A stretch of 64,000 bases of DNA from Ignatzschineria sp. RMDPL8A (GTDB taxonomy: Bacteria > Pseudomonadota > Gammaproteobacteria > Cardiobacteriales > Wohlfahrtiimonadaceae), in the NCBI RefSeq assembly GCF_029815055.1, contig NZ_JAPPWA010000002.1, positions 620,001-684,000 on the forward strand. Direction: 5' to 3'. Every line of letters starts with the position of its first letter. Within the stretch, counting starts at the first letter, position 1. The notes below the pieces were generated by a model. That model searched no databases and was not told where the DNA came from. It saw only the letters and a program-made list of their open reading frames with translations. Shown here piece by piece: positions 1-11,203 of the stretch. The translations under genes and the position numbers were made by a program.

Positions 1-1745
1 CAGCGAAGGCGCGTAGTGATTTCGGCAAGGTTGATGTAAAGATCGAGCGTTGCCAGGGCATCACTTAAGAGGCGCAATTGGGCTTGATAGGGAATAATTT
101 TTTCAATCAGCTCATCCCAAAGCTCTTTTTCAAGGGCAAGAGCACGTTCTTTCGCGCTTAAAATCTTATTTTCAAACTCTTTGAGCTCGGGATAGATATA
201 ACGCTCCACATCTTTTAGCGTTTGACGGCGCACATATTCCGCGGGCATCTTGTCCGAATATTGTTTCGAAATCTCCACATAATAGCCGTGGACGCGATTG
301 TAACCGACTTTAAGGGTGGGGATATGGAGGCGCTCCCGTTCGCGGACTTCAAGGTCGAGCAGAAATTGATCGCCTTTCGTGCTCATGGTAATCAGCTCAT
401 CAAGTGCGTCGGAATAGCCAAGTGCGAGCACGCCGCCATCTCGGATCAGCACCGGGGGCTCTTCAATAATCGCCGTTTCAAGCAGGGTGCGAAGCTCGGG
501 AAGTTCTTCCAAAAATGAGAGCCAGAGCGGATTAATTTTAACGAGTGCTTCATTTTGAGATAGAAGCGTTTTTAGATCCGGAATCTGTTGTAAGGTGGTG
601 CGAATTTGGGTGAGATCGCGGGGGCGGGCACTTTTAAGCACAACGCGGGTCACTAATCGCTCAAGATCACCAATCGGTTTTAACAGCGATTTAATCGATG
701 TTTGATCCCCTTGAAAGGCTTCCACAAGATCAAGGCGCTCATTTAAGAGACGATGATCGCGAAGCGGGCGATTGAGCCAGCGCGACAGCAGCCGTGACCC
801 CATCGGCGTGATGGTATGATCGAGAAGATCGCGAACGCTATGCTTTTTCTCACCGGTGAGCGTCTTTTCAATCTCTAAATTTCGGCGCGTCGTCACATCT
901 AAAATCACCGCATCATTCAATGATTCTAGCGTAAGCGTATCGATGTAGCTGAGCGTATCTTTTTGGGTCTCTTTAACGTAGGTTAAGAGCGCGCCGGCGA
1001 CGCTTAGCATTGTATCGCCGGGGTGAAGGGAAAACCCTTGCAGACTTTGAACGCGGAAATGATCGCAAAGCAGATCGTAATTACGATTGATATCAAAATG
1101 CCACTCAGGAAAGGCAGTAATCGTTGACATATTGCGGATCGCCGGATGAATTACCTCCTCTTCAGGATGGATAATTTCCGAGGGTTTAATGCGAAGGAGT
1201 TCCGAGAGAAGCTCATCAAACGAGAGAAGCGGCATGAGCGAAAATGCAGCGCTGGATAGATTGAGCCACGCGAGCGCCCATTTTCCCTCTTTCGGGTTAT
1301 TTGAGGGCGCGTTGCCATCCTCTAAAGGCGCTTTAAAAATGGCGGCGGTAATGCTCTCAGAGCGCGCATCGAGGAGATAATCATCGGTGAGCGTTCCCGG
1401 AGTAATAATGCGCACCACATCCCGCTCAACGGGGCCCTTATTGGAAACCTCGCCCACCTGTTCACAGATCGCAACCGATTCCCCCATTTTAACCAGTTTC
1501 GCTAAATACCCTTCGGCGGCATGATAGGGAATCCCTGCCATCGGCACCGGCTCGCCAGCGGATTTTCCGCGCTTTGTGAGCGTGATATCAAGGAGGCGTG
1601 CGCCTTTTTTGGCATCATCGTAGAAAAGCTCGTAAAAATCACCCATTCGGTAGAAGAGAATCATCGAAGGATAACGCTGTTTGATGCTCCAATATTGCTG
1701 CATCATCGGGGTGTGTTCAGGATTGATTGTCATCGTTTGTGTCAT
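1..1745 (-). CDS. mutS: DNA mismatch repair protein MutS, N-terminal two thirds (runs off window)
   Basis: MutS binds mismatches and insertion/deletion loops as a dimer and recruits MutL. The ATG at 1745 opens a frame of about 581 residues with no stop before the window edge. The mismatch-reading Phe-x-Glu motif is at residues 37-39 (GDFYELF), followed by the connector, lever and clamp regions. The frame ends in LDLYINLAE, just before where the Walker A ATPase motif should begin, so roughly 270 residues lie outside the window. It is divergent from the TerC-family gene, with a 93-bp shared upstream region. Identity is firm from the N-terminal motifs; integrity of the ATPase part cannot be judged here. 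Confidence 0.96.
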   Translation of the reverse strand, partial: MTQTMTINPEHTPMMQQYWSIKQRYPSMILFYRMGDFYELFYDDAKKGARLLDITLTKRGKSAGEPVPMAGIPYHAAEGYLAKLVKMGESVAICEQVGEVSNKGPVERDVVRIITPGTLTDDYLLDARSESITAAIFKAPLEDGNAPSNNPKEGKWALAWLNLSSAAFSLMPLLSFDELLSELLRIKPSEIIHPEEEVIHPAIRNMSTITAFPEWHFDINRNYDLLCDHFRVQSLQGFSLHPGDTMLSVAGALLTYVKETQKDTLSYIDTLTLESLNDAVILDVTTRRNLEIEKTLTGEKKHSVRDLLDHTITPMGSRLLSRWLNRPLRDHRLLNERLDLVEAFQGDQTSIKSLLKPIGDLERLVTRVVLKSARPRDLTQIRTTLQQIPDLKTLLSQNEALVKINPLWLSFLEELPELRTLLETAIIEEPPVLIRDGGVLALGYSDALDELITMSTKGDQFLLDLEVRERERLHIPTLKVGYNRVHGYYVEISKQYSDKMPAEYVRRQTLKDVERYIYPELKEFENKILSAKERALALEKELWDELIEKIIPYQAQLRLLSDALATLDLYINLAEITTRLR

Positions 1746-1838
1746 TTATTGGTAATTTATCGACTATCAGAATAAAATAGGGGGAAATTTGTTTACATTT
1801 GATGTTGTGTTCGACCAAGAGCTATCAAAAGGAGCGCT

Positions 1839-3443
1839 ATGGAATGGTTGATGGATCCCTCGATTGGCCTATTTTCGCCGTCGGTATGGGTTTCCCTAGT
1901 TATTTTACTTCTATTAGAAGTGGTTTTGGGCATAGATAATCTCATATTTATCGCCATTTTATCAAATAAACTCCCGCCTCACCAACGCAGTCATGCGCGG
2001 TTTGCGGGGCTATCTTTAGCACTTTTAATGCGGATTGGGTTGCTCGCGATGATGAGCTGGCTCATTACGCTCACCGATCCTGTTTTTATCGATCCGATCT
2101 TCCATCATCCGTTTTCGTTACGGGATTTGATCTTGGTGTTCGGGGGCTTTTTCTTAATCCAGAAAGCCACGCGTGAACTCCATGAACGAATCGAGGGTAG
2201 CACTCATTTAGAAGGAAAATCGAAGAATTACGCTAAATTTTGGCCGGTGGTATTGCAGATCGTCATTTTAGATGCGGTCTTCTCCTTTGATGCGGTGATC
2301 ACTGCAACCAGTATCGCTAAACACCTCTGGGTGATGATCTTAGCGGTAACGATCTCGATGTCGATGATGCTCTTTGCAGCGCGTGCGCTGACGGAGTTTG
2401 TTAATCGTCATCCGACCGTCGTGGTGCTCTGTTTAAGTTTCCTTCTGATGATCGGGCTTAGCCTTGTGGTGGAAGGGTTTGGCTTTGAAGTGCCGAAGGG
2501 CTATATCTACGCTGCGATCGGATTCTCGGTCTTTATTGAGATTATGAACCAGTGGATTCATCGCCGCCAAGAGATTCTCCAAAATCAGATGTCGCGCCGT
2601 GAACGTACTGCTGACATGATTTTGCGTCTTTTAGGAACTAAACTCTACGACGATCATGAACATGATGAAGAGGAAGAGCACCCCGAGGAGCACGATCCGA
2701 TCGAGCTTTTTGGTGAAGAGGAACGCAACATGGTGAGTGGCGTTTTAACGCTAAGTGATCGGACAATTCGTTCCATTATGACACCACGAAATGAGATCTC
2801 TTGGATCAATATTAACGATTCAAAAGAGCAGATTCTTGAAAGCCTCGATGCCAATCCCCATAATCAATTTCCGATCTGTGATGGAACGCTCGATGATGTG
2901 AAAGGGGTCGCGCGCGCGAAAGATATCGCTACCGATTTGCTAGAAAAAGGGTATATCGATCTTGAGCATTCGGTGCGCCCAGCGCTCTTTTCTCACCGCT
3001 CAACAAGTGTGCTTAAGATGATGGATATTTTCCGTGAATCGAAAGTGCATATGGTGATTGTGACCGATGATTTTGGTGGGATTCAAGGGGTAATTACTCT
3101 TCTTGATGTCTTTGAGGCGATCGCAGGCGAATTCCCTGATGAGGACGAAACCTTATCGGTGGAAAAAGTCTCCGATACCGAGTGGAATATCGATGCGGGA
3201 TGTGACTTACTTATTGTGGAGCAAACCCTTGGGATTCGCGGGCTTGTCGATGATGACGATGATTATAGCTCGCTCGGCGGACTCCTCATTGATCGGCTCG
3301 ATGAGCTGCCACACGCAGGTGATTATTTAGATTCTAAAGGGTATCGATTTACCGTTACCGATGTGGACGATAAACGTATTTTAATGGTCAATGTCACTCC
3401 GATTCCTGAGAGTGACGACGAAGTAGAGGTTGTAGATGATTAA
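1839..3443 (+). CDS. TerC-family membrane protein with CBS pair and CorC/HlyC domain (YoaE/YegH type)
   Basis: 534 residues. The N-terminal ~245 residues form a seven-helix TerC-like membrane domain with the two acidic signatures of the family (EVVLGIDNLIFIA near residue 28 and ILDAVFSFDAVI near residue 145). A very acidic His-rich linker follows at about residues 270-286 (DDHEHDEEEEHPEEHD). Then come two CBS motifs (from about residue 300 to 430) and a C-terminal CorC/HlyC transporter-associated domain. Family members are inner-membrane proteins, some linked to metal efflux; the substrate is not known for this type. An AAGGAG ribosome site lies 4 nt before the ATG. The stop overlaps hslO by 8 nt, so the two are probably translationally coupled. 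Confidence 0.9.
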   Translation: MEWLMDPSIGLFSPSVWVSLVILLLLEVVLGIDNLIFIAILSNKLPPHQRSHARFAGLSLALLMRIGLLAMMSWLITLTDPVFIDPIFHHPFSLRDLILVFGGFFLIQKATRELHERIEGSTHLEGKSKNYAKFWPVVLQIVILDAVFSFDAVITATSIAKHLWVMILAVTISMSMMLFAARALTEFVNRHPTVVVLCLSFLLMIGLSLVVEGFGFEVPKGYIYAAIGFSVFIEIMNQWIHRRQEILQNQMSRRERTADMILRLLGTKLYDDHEHDEEEEHPEEHDPIELFGEEERNMVSGVLTLSDRTIRSIMTPRNEISWININDSKEQILESLDANPHNQFPICDGTLDDVKGVARAKDIATDLLEKGYIDLEHSVRPALFSHRSTSVLKMMDIFRESKVHMVIVTDDFGGIQGVITLLDVFEAIAGEFPDEDETLSVEKVSDTEWNIDAGCDLLIVEQTLGIRGLVDDDDDYSSLGGLLIDRLDELPHAGDYLDSKGYRFTVTDVDDKRILMVNVTPIPESDDEVEVVDD

Positions 3444-4329
3444 CGGCACAAGCCCAAAAACCGATTATTTAGATCGATTTATTTTTGACGAACTCCCGAT
3501 TCGCGGTGAGCGCGTGATTTTAGAGCATAGCTGGCAAGAATTGTTGCTTCGCCGTTCCTATCCTGACAATGTGAAAAAACTGCTCGGTGAATTGATGGCA
3601 ACGACGGCACTTTTAAGTGCCACCATCAAAATTGAAGGAAAGCTCACCGTGCAAGTGCAAGCCAAAGGCGCGCTCGATCTATTAGTGGTGCAAATTAGCC
3701 ATCTTAAAGGGGTGCGAGCGGTAGCGCGTTTTGATAAAGAAGGCGTCGCCGGTCTAGAGGGTTTAAAAGAACTTTGCGGGGAAGGGCATATCGTGATTAC
3801 GATCGATGCGCCGACCTTTAAAGAGCCCTATCAAGGCATTATTCCGCTTATTGATAACAGCATTAAAGAGGCGATTGAGCGCTATTTTGCCACCTCCGAG
3901 CAGCTCGAAACAACGCTCTATTTAGCTACAAGCGATCAAGCGGCGGCAGGGATGTTGTTACAACGTCTTCCCGGTGAAATGCCTGATGAAGATGCCTTTA
4001 ATCGGGTGAATCATTTAGCGGCGACGATGCAAGATGAGGAACTATTACAGCTTCCCACAAAAGAGCTGCTGTATCGCCTCTATTCGGAAGATGATATTCG
4101 CGTATTTGAGCCCGACTCCTATCATTTTGAGTGTACCTGTTCAAAAGAGCGGACCCTTAGCATGATCTATCAGCTCAATTTAGATGAGGTGAAATCGATT
4201 CTAGCGGAGCAAGAAGATGCCCTTTTTGTCGATTGTGAATTTTGCGGTAAACGCTATCTCTTTAAAGAGTCGGACCTTGATTTCTCACTCTTTAAATCGG
4301 AAGAATCAGAGAGCGGTGCATCAGATTAA
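3436..4329 (+). CDS. hslO: Redox-regulated chaperonin Hsp33
   Basis: Hsp33 is a cytoplasmic holdase switched on by oxidation. The 297-residue length matches the family (about 290). The C-terminal zinc switch is intact: C233-x-C235 (ECTCSKE) and C267-x-x-C270 (CEFCGK). The N-terminal chaperone domain begins about residue 10 ([15 protein letters not shown]). The start lies inside the end of the TerC gene, and the TAA stop shares an A with the ubiX ATG at 4329. This places the gene in the middle of a tightly coupled operon. Confidence 0.97.
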   Translation: MINGTSPKTDYLDRFIFDELPIRGERVILEHSWQELLLRRSYPDNVKKLLGELMATTALLSATIKIEGKLTVQVQAKGALDLLVVQISHLKGVRAVARFDKEGVAGLEGLKELCGEGHIVITIDAPTFKEPYQGIIPLIDNSIKEAIERYFATSEQLETTLYLATSDQAAAGMLLQRLPGEMPDEDAFNRVNHLAATMQDEELLQLPTKELLYRLYSEDDIRVFEPDSYHFECTCSKERTLSMIYQLNLDEVKSILAEQEDALFVDCEFCGKRYLFKESDLDFSLFKSEESESGASD

Positions 4330-4967
4330 TGATTAAGATGAAAGATCGCATTACCATCGCCTTAACCGGCGCATCTGGGGCGCAGTATGGACTACGCCTC
4401 ATTGAGGTTTTGCTTAAAAAAGGGCTCGCAGTGAACGTGCTCTTTTCGCAAGCGGCGCTGGTGGTGTTGGCCCTTGAGATGGATCTTGGATTAGGGAAAA
4501 CTACCGCGTTACAAAAGGCGCGTCTTTTAGAGCTGTTTGGCCTTGGTGAGGAAGCGAGTGCGCTTTTAAATGTTTACGGCGAAAAAGAGTGGACATCGCC
4601 CTTAGCCTCTGGCTCAAATACCCCTCGGCATATGGTGGTTTGCCCGTGCAGTATGGGGAGTTTGGCGGCGATCGCAACCGGGCAATCGAATAATCTCATT
4701 GAGCGAGCCGCGGACGTTATTTTAAAAGAACGGCGCAACTTAATTTTAGTGGTGCGCGAGACGCCATTTCACACCATTCATCTTGAAAATATGGTAAAAC
4801 TAAGCCAAATGGGCGCGCTCATTATGCCGGCCAATCCAGGGTTTTATCATAAACCGACATCGGTGGATGCGATCATCGATTTTATGGTGGCACGAATTTT
4901 AGATCAGCTCGATATTGAGCACAATTTAATGATGAAGTGGGGCGAAAAAGACCCCGCAACGAAATAG
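4329..4967 (+). CDS. ubiX: Flavin prenyltransferase UbiX
   Basis: UbiX joins a dimethylallyl group to FMN to make prenylated FMN, the cofactor of the UbiD decarboxylase in ubiquinone synthesis. Family landmarks are visible: [14 protein letters not shown] at the N-terminus for FMN binding, [17 protein letters not shown] in the middle, and the late [15 protein letters not shown] and [11 protein letters not shown] segments. The length of 212 fits. Starts are possible at 4329 (overlapping the hslO stop) or at 4338 (MKDRI); the coupled start is preferred. No ubiD is present in this window. Confidence 0.95.
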   Translation: MIKMKDRITIALTGASGAQYGLRLIEVLLKKGLAVNVLFSQAALVVLALEMDLGLGKTTALQKARLLELFGLGEEASALLNVYGEKEWTSPLASGSNTPRHMVVCPCSMGSLAAIATGQSNNLIERAADVILKERRNLILVVRETPFHTIHLENMVKLSQMGALIMPANPGFYHKPTSVDAIIDFMVARILDQLDIEHNLMMKWGEKDPATK

Positions 4968-4974
4968 AGGGAAC

Positions 4975-5988
4975 ATGTCAAAGAAATATCAGGTTCAATT
5001 TAGCGGAAAACTCTCCGACGGCATTTCAGAAGCGGAAGCGATTCGTCGTGTTGCGGCGGCGTACGAGGTCGATGAGGCCGAGATCGAAAAATGGTTTACC
5101 GGCGAAGCAATCACTCTTCGTGAAGAGGCAAACGAGGCGGAAAAAGAGGAGATCGTTGAGTTTTTAAGCTATTTTGGTCTGGTATTGGAAGTGATCGAAC
5201 TCGATGGCGCGACAGATAAAGCAGCAGACGAAACCGTGGATGATGCGGCTGATGAAAAACCCGAGGAAGATGAGCCCGAGGAAGAATCGATCTGGACACG
5301 CCCACGTAATGAAAATAGAGAGAGTGATGAGAATCTTCCCCCTGAAGCTGCTGATTTTAAGCGTGATCTTCAATCGGCAGAAGAGGCACTTGCTGATTCC
5401 TTAAATGCGTTAAAAGAGGCGATCGAAAAGAATCCCAATGCGATGATTTTCCGCCCCGCACCACTGCATAAACGTTTTTTTGCTTATGTGATCGACATGT
5501 TTATGGTGGGTATTATCTTCTCGTTTTTGCTCTCCTATGTCTTTATTCCACTGGGATTTATGAGCGAAGAGACCATTCAGCTCATCACCAATATCTATTT
5601 TGAAGAGGCGCGCCCCTCTGATGAGGAGATTCAAGAGGCGCTCGGCGCGATCTATTACACGGTGATTCCGCTGATGATGGCGGTTTATTGCGGTTACTTC
5701 ATCATTTTAGAAGGGGTGATGCGCGGCAATAATAGTCTTGGAAAACAATTTTTAAATATCCGAATCTATTCGGTAGCATCGCCGGTACCAACGCTCTATC
5801 AAATTACGCTACGCACGGTAACGCTTGCGGTAGTGATGATGGTGCTTCAAGGATTGTTGGATTCTATGATTCCTATGCTCGGCTCGCTCCTTTTTCTAGC
5901 GAGTTTAGGGATGGCGCGCTTTGATAAGAGCGGTTTGAGCCAAACATTTTACGACCGGATTGCCGGAACTTGCGTGGGAGAGCGTTAA
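4975..5988 (+). CDS. RDD-family membrane protein with acidic N-terminal domain
   Basis: 337 residues. Residues 1-75 form a soluble domain (YQVQFSGKLSDGIS at the start) resembling the short N-terminal domain on some proteobacterial RDD proteins. Residues 80-150 are a highly acidic low-complexity linker. From about residue 160 the RDD membrane domain follows, with the RFFAYVIDMF signature, about four hydrophobic segments and the NSLGKQFLNIRI motif. RDD proteins are of unclear function; some have been linked to ion exchange. The ribosome site AGAGGGAA is 5-8 nt upstream and the gene sits 7 nt after ubiX. The RDD call is good; the role is not known. Confidence 0.8.
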   Translation: MSKKYQVQFSGKLSDGISEAEAIRRVAAAYEVDEAEIEKWFTGEAITLREEANEAEKEEIVEFLSYFGLVLEVIELDGATDKAADETVDDAADEKPEEDEPEEESIWTRPRNENRESDENLPPEAADFKRDLQSAEEALADSLNALKEAIEKNPNAMIFRPAPLHKRFFAYVIDMFMVGIIFSFLLSYVFIPLGFMSEETIQLITNIYFEEARPSDEEIQEALGAIYYTVIPLMMAVYCGYFIILEGVMRGNNSLGKQFLNIRIYSVASPVPTLYQITLRTVTLAVVMMVLQGLLDSMIPMLGSLLFLASLGMARFDKSGLSQTFYDRIAGTCVGER

Positions 5989-5991
5989 TCG

Positions 5992-6666
5992 ATGACCGAC
6001 ATTGTCAATTTAGGATCTGGAAAAGTGCTTGTTTATCGCGAACTTGGCGCTGATGCACTTGCAGAACACGCCTTTAATCTCTTTTTATATCAAGGTCGGC
6101 ATGCACTCGGGGCGAAACTTATTTATGAAGCGCTCCGCCAAGATCCTTATCATGTGCTCGCCCTTCGCTGTTTAGCTGATCTTTTGGAACAAAAAGGCAC
6201 GGAAATATTTTCCGCGATTGTGCTTGAATATGCGCGGATGTATGCCACAATTGTCGAAGAATCGGAGCTTGATGCGCTGGAAGAGATCCTCTTTATCTCA
6301 AAATGGAGTTGGGGATTTGCGCGCCATGCGTCGGGGAAAACGGAATTGTCGATGGCGGACTTTGCCGATCGCAGCCAATTTATTACCGATCATGAGCGTT
6401 ATCAAACCTTTTTAGATGAGATTTTTACACGGACGGAATCTTTAGAGACGGGCTTTCAAGCGGCGCACAGAGTCTGCGGACTGATGGCGCAATTTGTCGA
6501 GCATAAAGAGGGGATTGATGCGGCGTCTCAATTTGAGGCAATCTTTAATCCTCAGAACTTTGTTATGAGCGATGCGCACGAGGCGTGGCTCGATAGTTAT
6601 GATCCGGTACTCGATGAATTGATGCTAAAACGGGTTGCGGACGATGTAAGTCAATTAAAATCATGA
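5992..6666 (+). CDS. TPR-like protein of unknown function
   Basis: 224 residues, starting 3 nt after the RDD gene, so it is the last gene of that operon. Residues 20-65 read like a TPR or solenoid pair (AFNLFLYQGRHALGAKLIYE, then DPYHVLALRCLADLLEQKG): alternating small and hydrophobic positions and an Asp-Pro turn. The rest is predicted mainly helical with no membrane segment and no recognisable catalytic motif. I do not recognise a named family. Its coupling to the RDD membrane protein suggests a partner or scaffold role, which is inference. Confidence 0.65.
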   Translation: MTDIVNLGSGKVLVYRELGADALAEHAFNLFLYQGRHALGAKLIYEALRQDPYHVLALRCLADLLEQKGTEIFSAIVLEYARMYATIVEESELDALEEILFISKWSWGFARHASGKTELSMADFADRSQFITDHERYQTFLDEIFTRTESLETGFQAAHRVCGLMAQFVEHKEGIDAASQFEAIFNPQNFVMSDAHEAWLDSYDPVLDELMLKRVADDVSQLKS

Positions 6667-6699
6667 GCTTGTTGAATGCTTAAGATTTTTTCACAGAGT

Positions 6700-6710
6700 T
6701 TGTTTATAAT
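6700..6710 (+). promoter_or_regulatory. Likely -10 element upstream of zipA
   Basis: A perfect TATAAT lies at 6705-6710, 32 nt before the zipA ATG, with only a poor -35 match at the proper spacing. It suggests that zipA can be transcribed apart from the preceding hslO-ubiX run. Confidence 0.4.
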
Positions 6711-6742
6711 GATTTGAATATTTTTAAGGTAACAGAGTAATT

Positions 6743-7645
6743 ATGACAACGGCTATTTTAGTGCTTGCACTGCTTTTAGTGGCAGGAACCATTGGATTGT
6801 GGATTTTCCTTGAGCGCAAGTTTAAAGAAGAAGAGTTTGTGGAGCGGGTTGAACCGGATCTGCAAGATATGTTTGAAGAGATCACCGTTCAAAAAACGGA
6901 GGTGGATCTTAAAGTAGATCGATCAGACAATCCTCCGACTGCTGAGATAGACGTTGAGTATGAAGAGCGCTCGTATACAGGCCCCGTGCCCGATCCGTTT
7001 GCCGAAGAGAATGAGGCCGATGATACCACTGCAGGAAATGCCATTGATACTACGCCAACCCCATTAAGACGCCTTACCGAAGAGGAGCCTTCGAATATGT
7101 TTTCTAAAATTAAGAGCCTCTTTAAGCGAAACAAAGATGAAGAGTATACTACTCACCCCGATGAGCATTTAGAAGCGCTCGTTCGCCCAGCGGCCGTTCG
7201 TACGGTGGCTTTTTTACTCAAAGCGCCGGAAGATCAGCCCTACACCATCCGCGAGATTTTAGAAGTCGGTGCCGAGCAGCAGCTTCTTGTGGGCGAAGAG
7301 GGTTATCTCGATTATTTAACCACAACGCTCTATGGCGATGAGCCGATGTATAGCGTTGCCCACCTATTAGAGCCAGGCAGTTTCCGTGAAGGGGGCGAGA
7401 TTATTCGTGACCTTGAGCTTGAAGTGCCGGGCATTTTGCTCTTTTCACAAATTCCAGGGCCCGATCCTGAAATTTCAACGATCGATAGTCTGATTCGTGC
7501 GGCGGCTCATTTTGGTAACGCGCTGGGCGGGACACTTTATGATGAGACGCAACGTCCTGTCGATCGTGAAGGGTTAGCGGCCATTCGTGAAGAGATCGCA
7601 GAACTTGATAAACGCGAATGGGATCGCGCACTCAACCACTATTAA
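6743..7645 (+). CDS. zipA: Cell division protein ZipA
   Basis: ZipA anchors and bundles FtsZ at the division site. The 300-residue protein has the expected plan: a single N-terminal membrane helix at residues 3-24, a charged then Pro/Asp/Glu-rich linker (about 25-155), and a C-terminal FtsZ-binding domain from about residue 160 (AFLLKAPEDQPYTIREI) to the end. Linkage to ligA immediately downstream is the classic gammaproteobacterial arrangement and supports the call. The start has a TATAAT about 30 nt upstream and an AAGGTAAC ribosome site. Confidence 0.93.
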   Translation: MTTAILVLALLLVAGTIGLWIFLERKFKEEEFVERVEPDLQDMFEEITVQKTEVDLKVDRSDNPPTAEIDVEYEERSYTGPVPDPFAEENEADDTTAGNAIDTTPTPLRRLTEEEPSNMFSKIKSLFKRNKDEEYTTHPDEHLEALVRPAAVRTVAFLLKAPEDQPYTIREILEVGAEQQLLVGEEGYLDYLTTTLYGDEPMYSVAHLLEPGSFREGGEIIRDLELEVPGILLFSQIPGPDPEISTIDSLIRAAAHFGNALGGTLYDETQRPVDREGLAAIREEIAELDKREWDRALNHY

Positions 7646-7680
7646 TCGGCGGATTAGAGCGATTCCAGTAGACATTAAAG

Positions 7681-7711
7681 AAAGTGCTTTTACTCACAAA
7701 GCACTTTTTTT
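7681..7711 (+). terminator. Intrinsic terminator after zipA
   Basis: A perfect 10-bp stem (AAAGTGCTTT / AAAGCACTTT) with a 7-nt loop runs into a T-tract at 7705-7711. It separates zipA from ligA, 36 nt before the ligA ATG, so ligA depends on read-through or on a promoter of its own. Confidence 0.85.
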
Positions 7712-7719
7712 ATTCCTAG

Positions 7720-9798
<2,079 letters not shown>

Positions 9799-9856
9799 GA
9801 CGCTGATTAAATTGAGTCGAATCGATTCGAATCAAATTGAAAAGAGGAGAGAGACG

Positions 9857-10348
9857 ATGAAAGTAACGAAATCCACAAACAACGTAAGTGAGCGCTGGCA
9901 GACACGTTTTCAGTTTTTTGATCAGCATGGCGGGCCGATGCGAAGTGAAGCGAAGCAAGCAATTATGGAGCGTCCTGAAAAAGAGCGTTTTCTAATTCTC
10001 TTTAATTTGGGGTCGTTTTTCTTGCCGGTGATTCACTTTTTAATGCTGGGGCTGTGGAAAAAAGCGTTAACGCTCCTTGTTGCGACGATTATCACGGTTT
10101 TAGTCTTTGATATGCCGTTACGCATGTTTGGCATTAACGGTTATTGGCTCCTGATTTTGGTGCCCTTTTTCTTCTCAGCGATGGCCAATTACAGCTATTA
10201 CTTAAAAGAGGTGAAAGGCGTGCAAGGTTGGAACCCCTTTGAATATCTCTCGGTGAATCTCAATGCACCAAAAGCGCCAGAGAGGGAAGCGGAAGAGTCC
10301 GAAGCAGAACAGCCAGAATTGGAAGAGCCGGAAAACGAGAAGGAGTAA
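9857..10348 (+). CDS. Small membrane protein, DUF2628-like
   Basis: 163 residues from the ATG at 9857, which has a good purine-rich ribosome site (GAGGAGAGAG); a longer frame from 9785 overlaps ligA and is less likely. Residues 45-115 hold two or three hydrophobic segments (FNLGSFFLPVIHFLMLGLW and following). The C-terminal tail is strongly acidic (EREAEESEAEQPELEEPE). The pattern of a short cytosolic start, membrane pair with LGLWKKAL and aromatic turn is like DUF2628 proteins, whose role is unknown. The trmO start follows 4 nt after the stop. Confidence 0.65.
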   Translation: MKVTKSTNNVSERWQTRFQFFDQHGGPMRSEAKQAIMERPEKERFLILFNLGSFFLPVIHFLMLGLWKKALTLLVATIITVLVFDMPLRMFGINGYWLLILVPFFFSAMANYSYYLKEVKGVQGWNPFEYLSVNLNAPKAPEREAEESEAEQPELEEPENEKE

Positions 10349-10352
10349 TCAG

Positions 10353-11054
10353 GTGGAGATTGATCCCATTGCCCACATTAAAGGTTGTTATCCGGAAAAG
10401 TTTGGCATTCCTCGTCAGCCAAGTTTAGTGCCGGAGGCGGAAGCGACCATTATTTTTGAAAAGCCGTATCGTCATGAAAATTTTATCCGCGGCATTGAGG
10501 CGCATTCCCATCTGTGGCTCACCTTTGGTTTTCATAAAAACACTTGGCATGAAGGGCAGGCGATGGTGCGCCCACAGCGGCTTGGCGGGAATAAAAAGAT
10601 GGGGGTCTTTGCAACGCGCAGCTCCTTTCGCCCGAATGGATTAGGGCTATCAGCGGTAAAGATTAAACGGGTTGATTATGAGCGCGTGGAGATTGTTATT
10701 TCAGGCCATGATCTTGTCAATGGTACGCCGATCTACTGCATTAAACCCTATATTCCCTATAGCGATTCAATTTTAGATGCCACGAGCGATTTTGCTGAAG
10801 AGGCGCCGCCTAAATTTAATGTGCGCTTTAGCGATGAGGCGGAAAAAACGCTCACGATTTTAGCGGGGCGCTATCCTCAGTTAAAACCTTTAATTGAAGG
10901 GGTGGTTGCGCAAGACCCAACGCCTAAATTCCATAAAGATCCGGAGCGGATTTATGGCGTGTTACTTTATGAGTTTAATATTCGCTTTAAGCGCGATCCT
11001 TTAGATGAGATGGACGGATTTTTAGTCCTTTCCATTGAGCGCAATCTGAAATAG
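10353..11054 (+). CDS. trmO: tRNA (adenine(37)-N6)-methyltransferase TrmO
   Basis: TrmO (TsaA/YaeB) methylates N6 of threonylcarbamoyl-adenosine at position 37 of tRNA-Thr using SAM. The protein opens with IDPIAHIKGCYPEKFGIPRQ and carries the family block RLGGNKKMGVFATRSSFRPN plus GHDLVNGTPI and IKPYIPYSDS. The chosen start is GTG 10353, seven nt after AGGAG. Any start further upstream would lie inside the preceding gene. The 233-residue length fits the family. Confidence 0.92.
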   Translation: MEIDPIAHIKGCYPEKFGIPRQPSLVPEAEATIIFEKPYRHENFIRGIEAHSHLWLTFGFHKNTWHEGQAMVRPQRLGGNKKMGVFATRSSFRPNGLGLSAVKIKRVDYERVEIVISGHDLVNGTPIYCIKPYIPYSDSILDATSDFAEEAPPKFNVRFSDEAEKTLTILAGRYPQLKPLIEGVVAQDPTPKFHKDPERIYGVLLYEFNIRFKRDPLDEMDGFLVLSIERNLK

Positions 11055-11117
11055 ATCAATTTAGCGCCGTTCTTCTGAAAATAATCAGGAAATTAGGTGA
11101 AGTTGCGTGTTGAACCT

Positions 11118-11126
11118 TGCTATACT
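11118..11126 (+). promoter_or_regulatory. Extended -10 promoter candidate for relA
   Basis: TGC directly followed by TATACT (-10 at 11121-11126) forms an extended -10 about 80 nt upstream of the relA start. The -35 region is poor, as is usual for extended -10 promoters. The resulting leader holds an inverted repeat, TTACGCC at 11142-11148 and GGCGTAA at 11159-11165. Confidence 0.45.
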
Positions 11127-11203
11127 GCCATGTAAAGCCGATTACGCCGGATCGTTATGGCGTAAATAACGAGATCTATTTTGAGGATATTTAGGAATTT
11201 GCC

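Noticed and set aside
222-1775. Several + strand open frames across the first 1.8 kb
   Set aside because: They lie antisense to mutS, whose motifs are continuous on the - strand.
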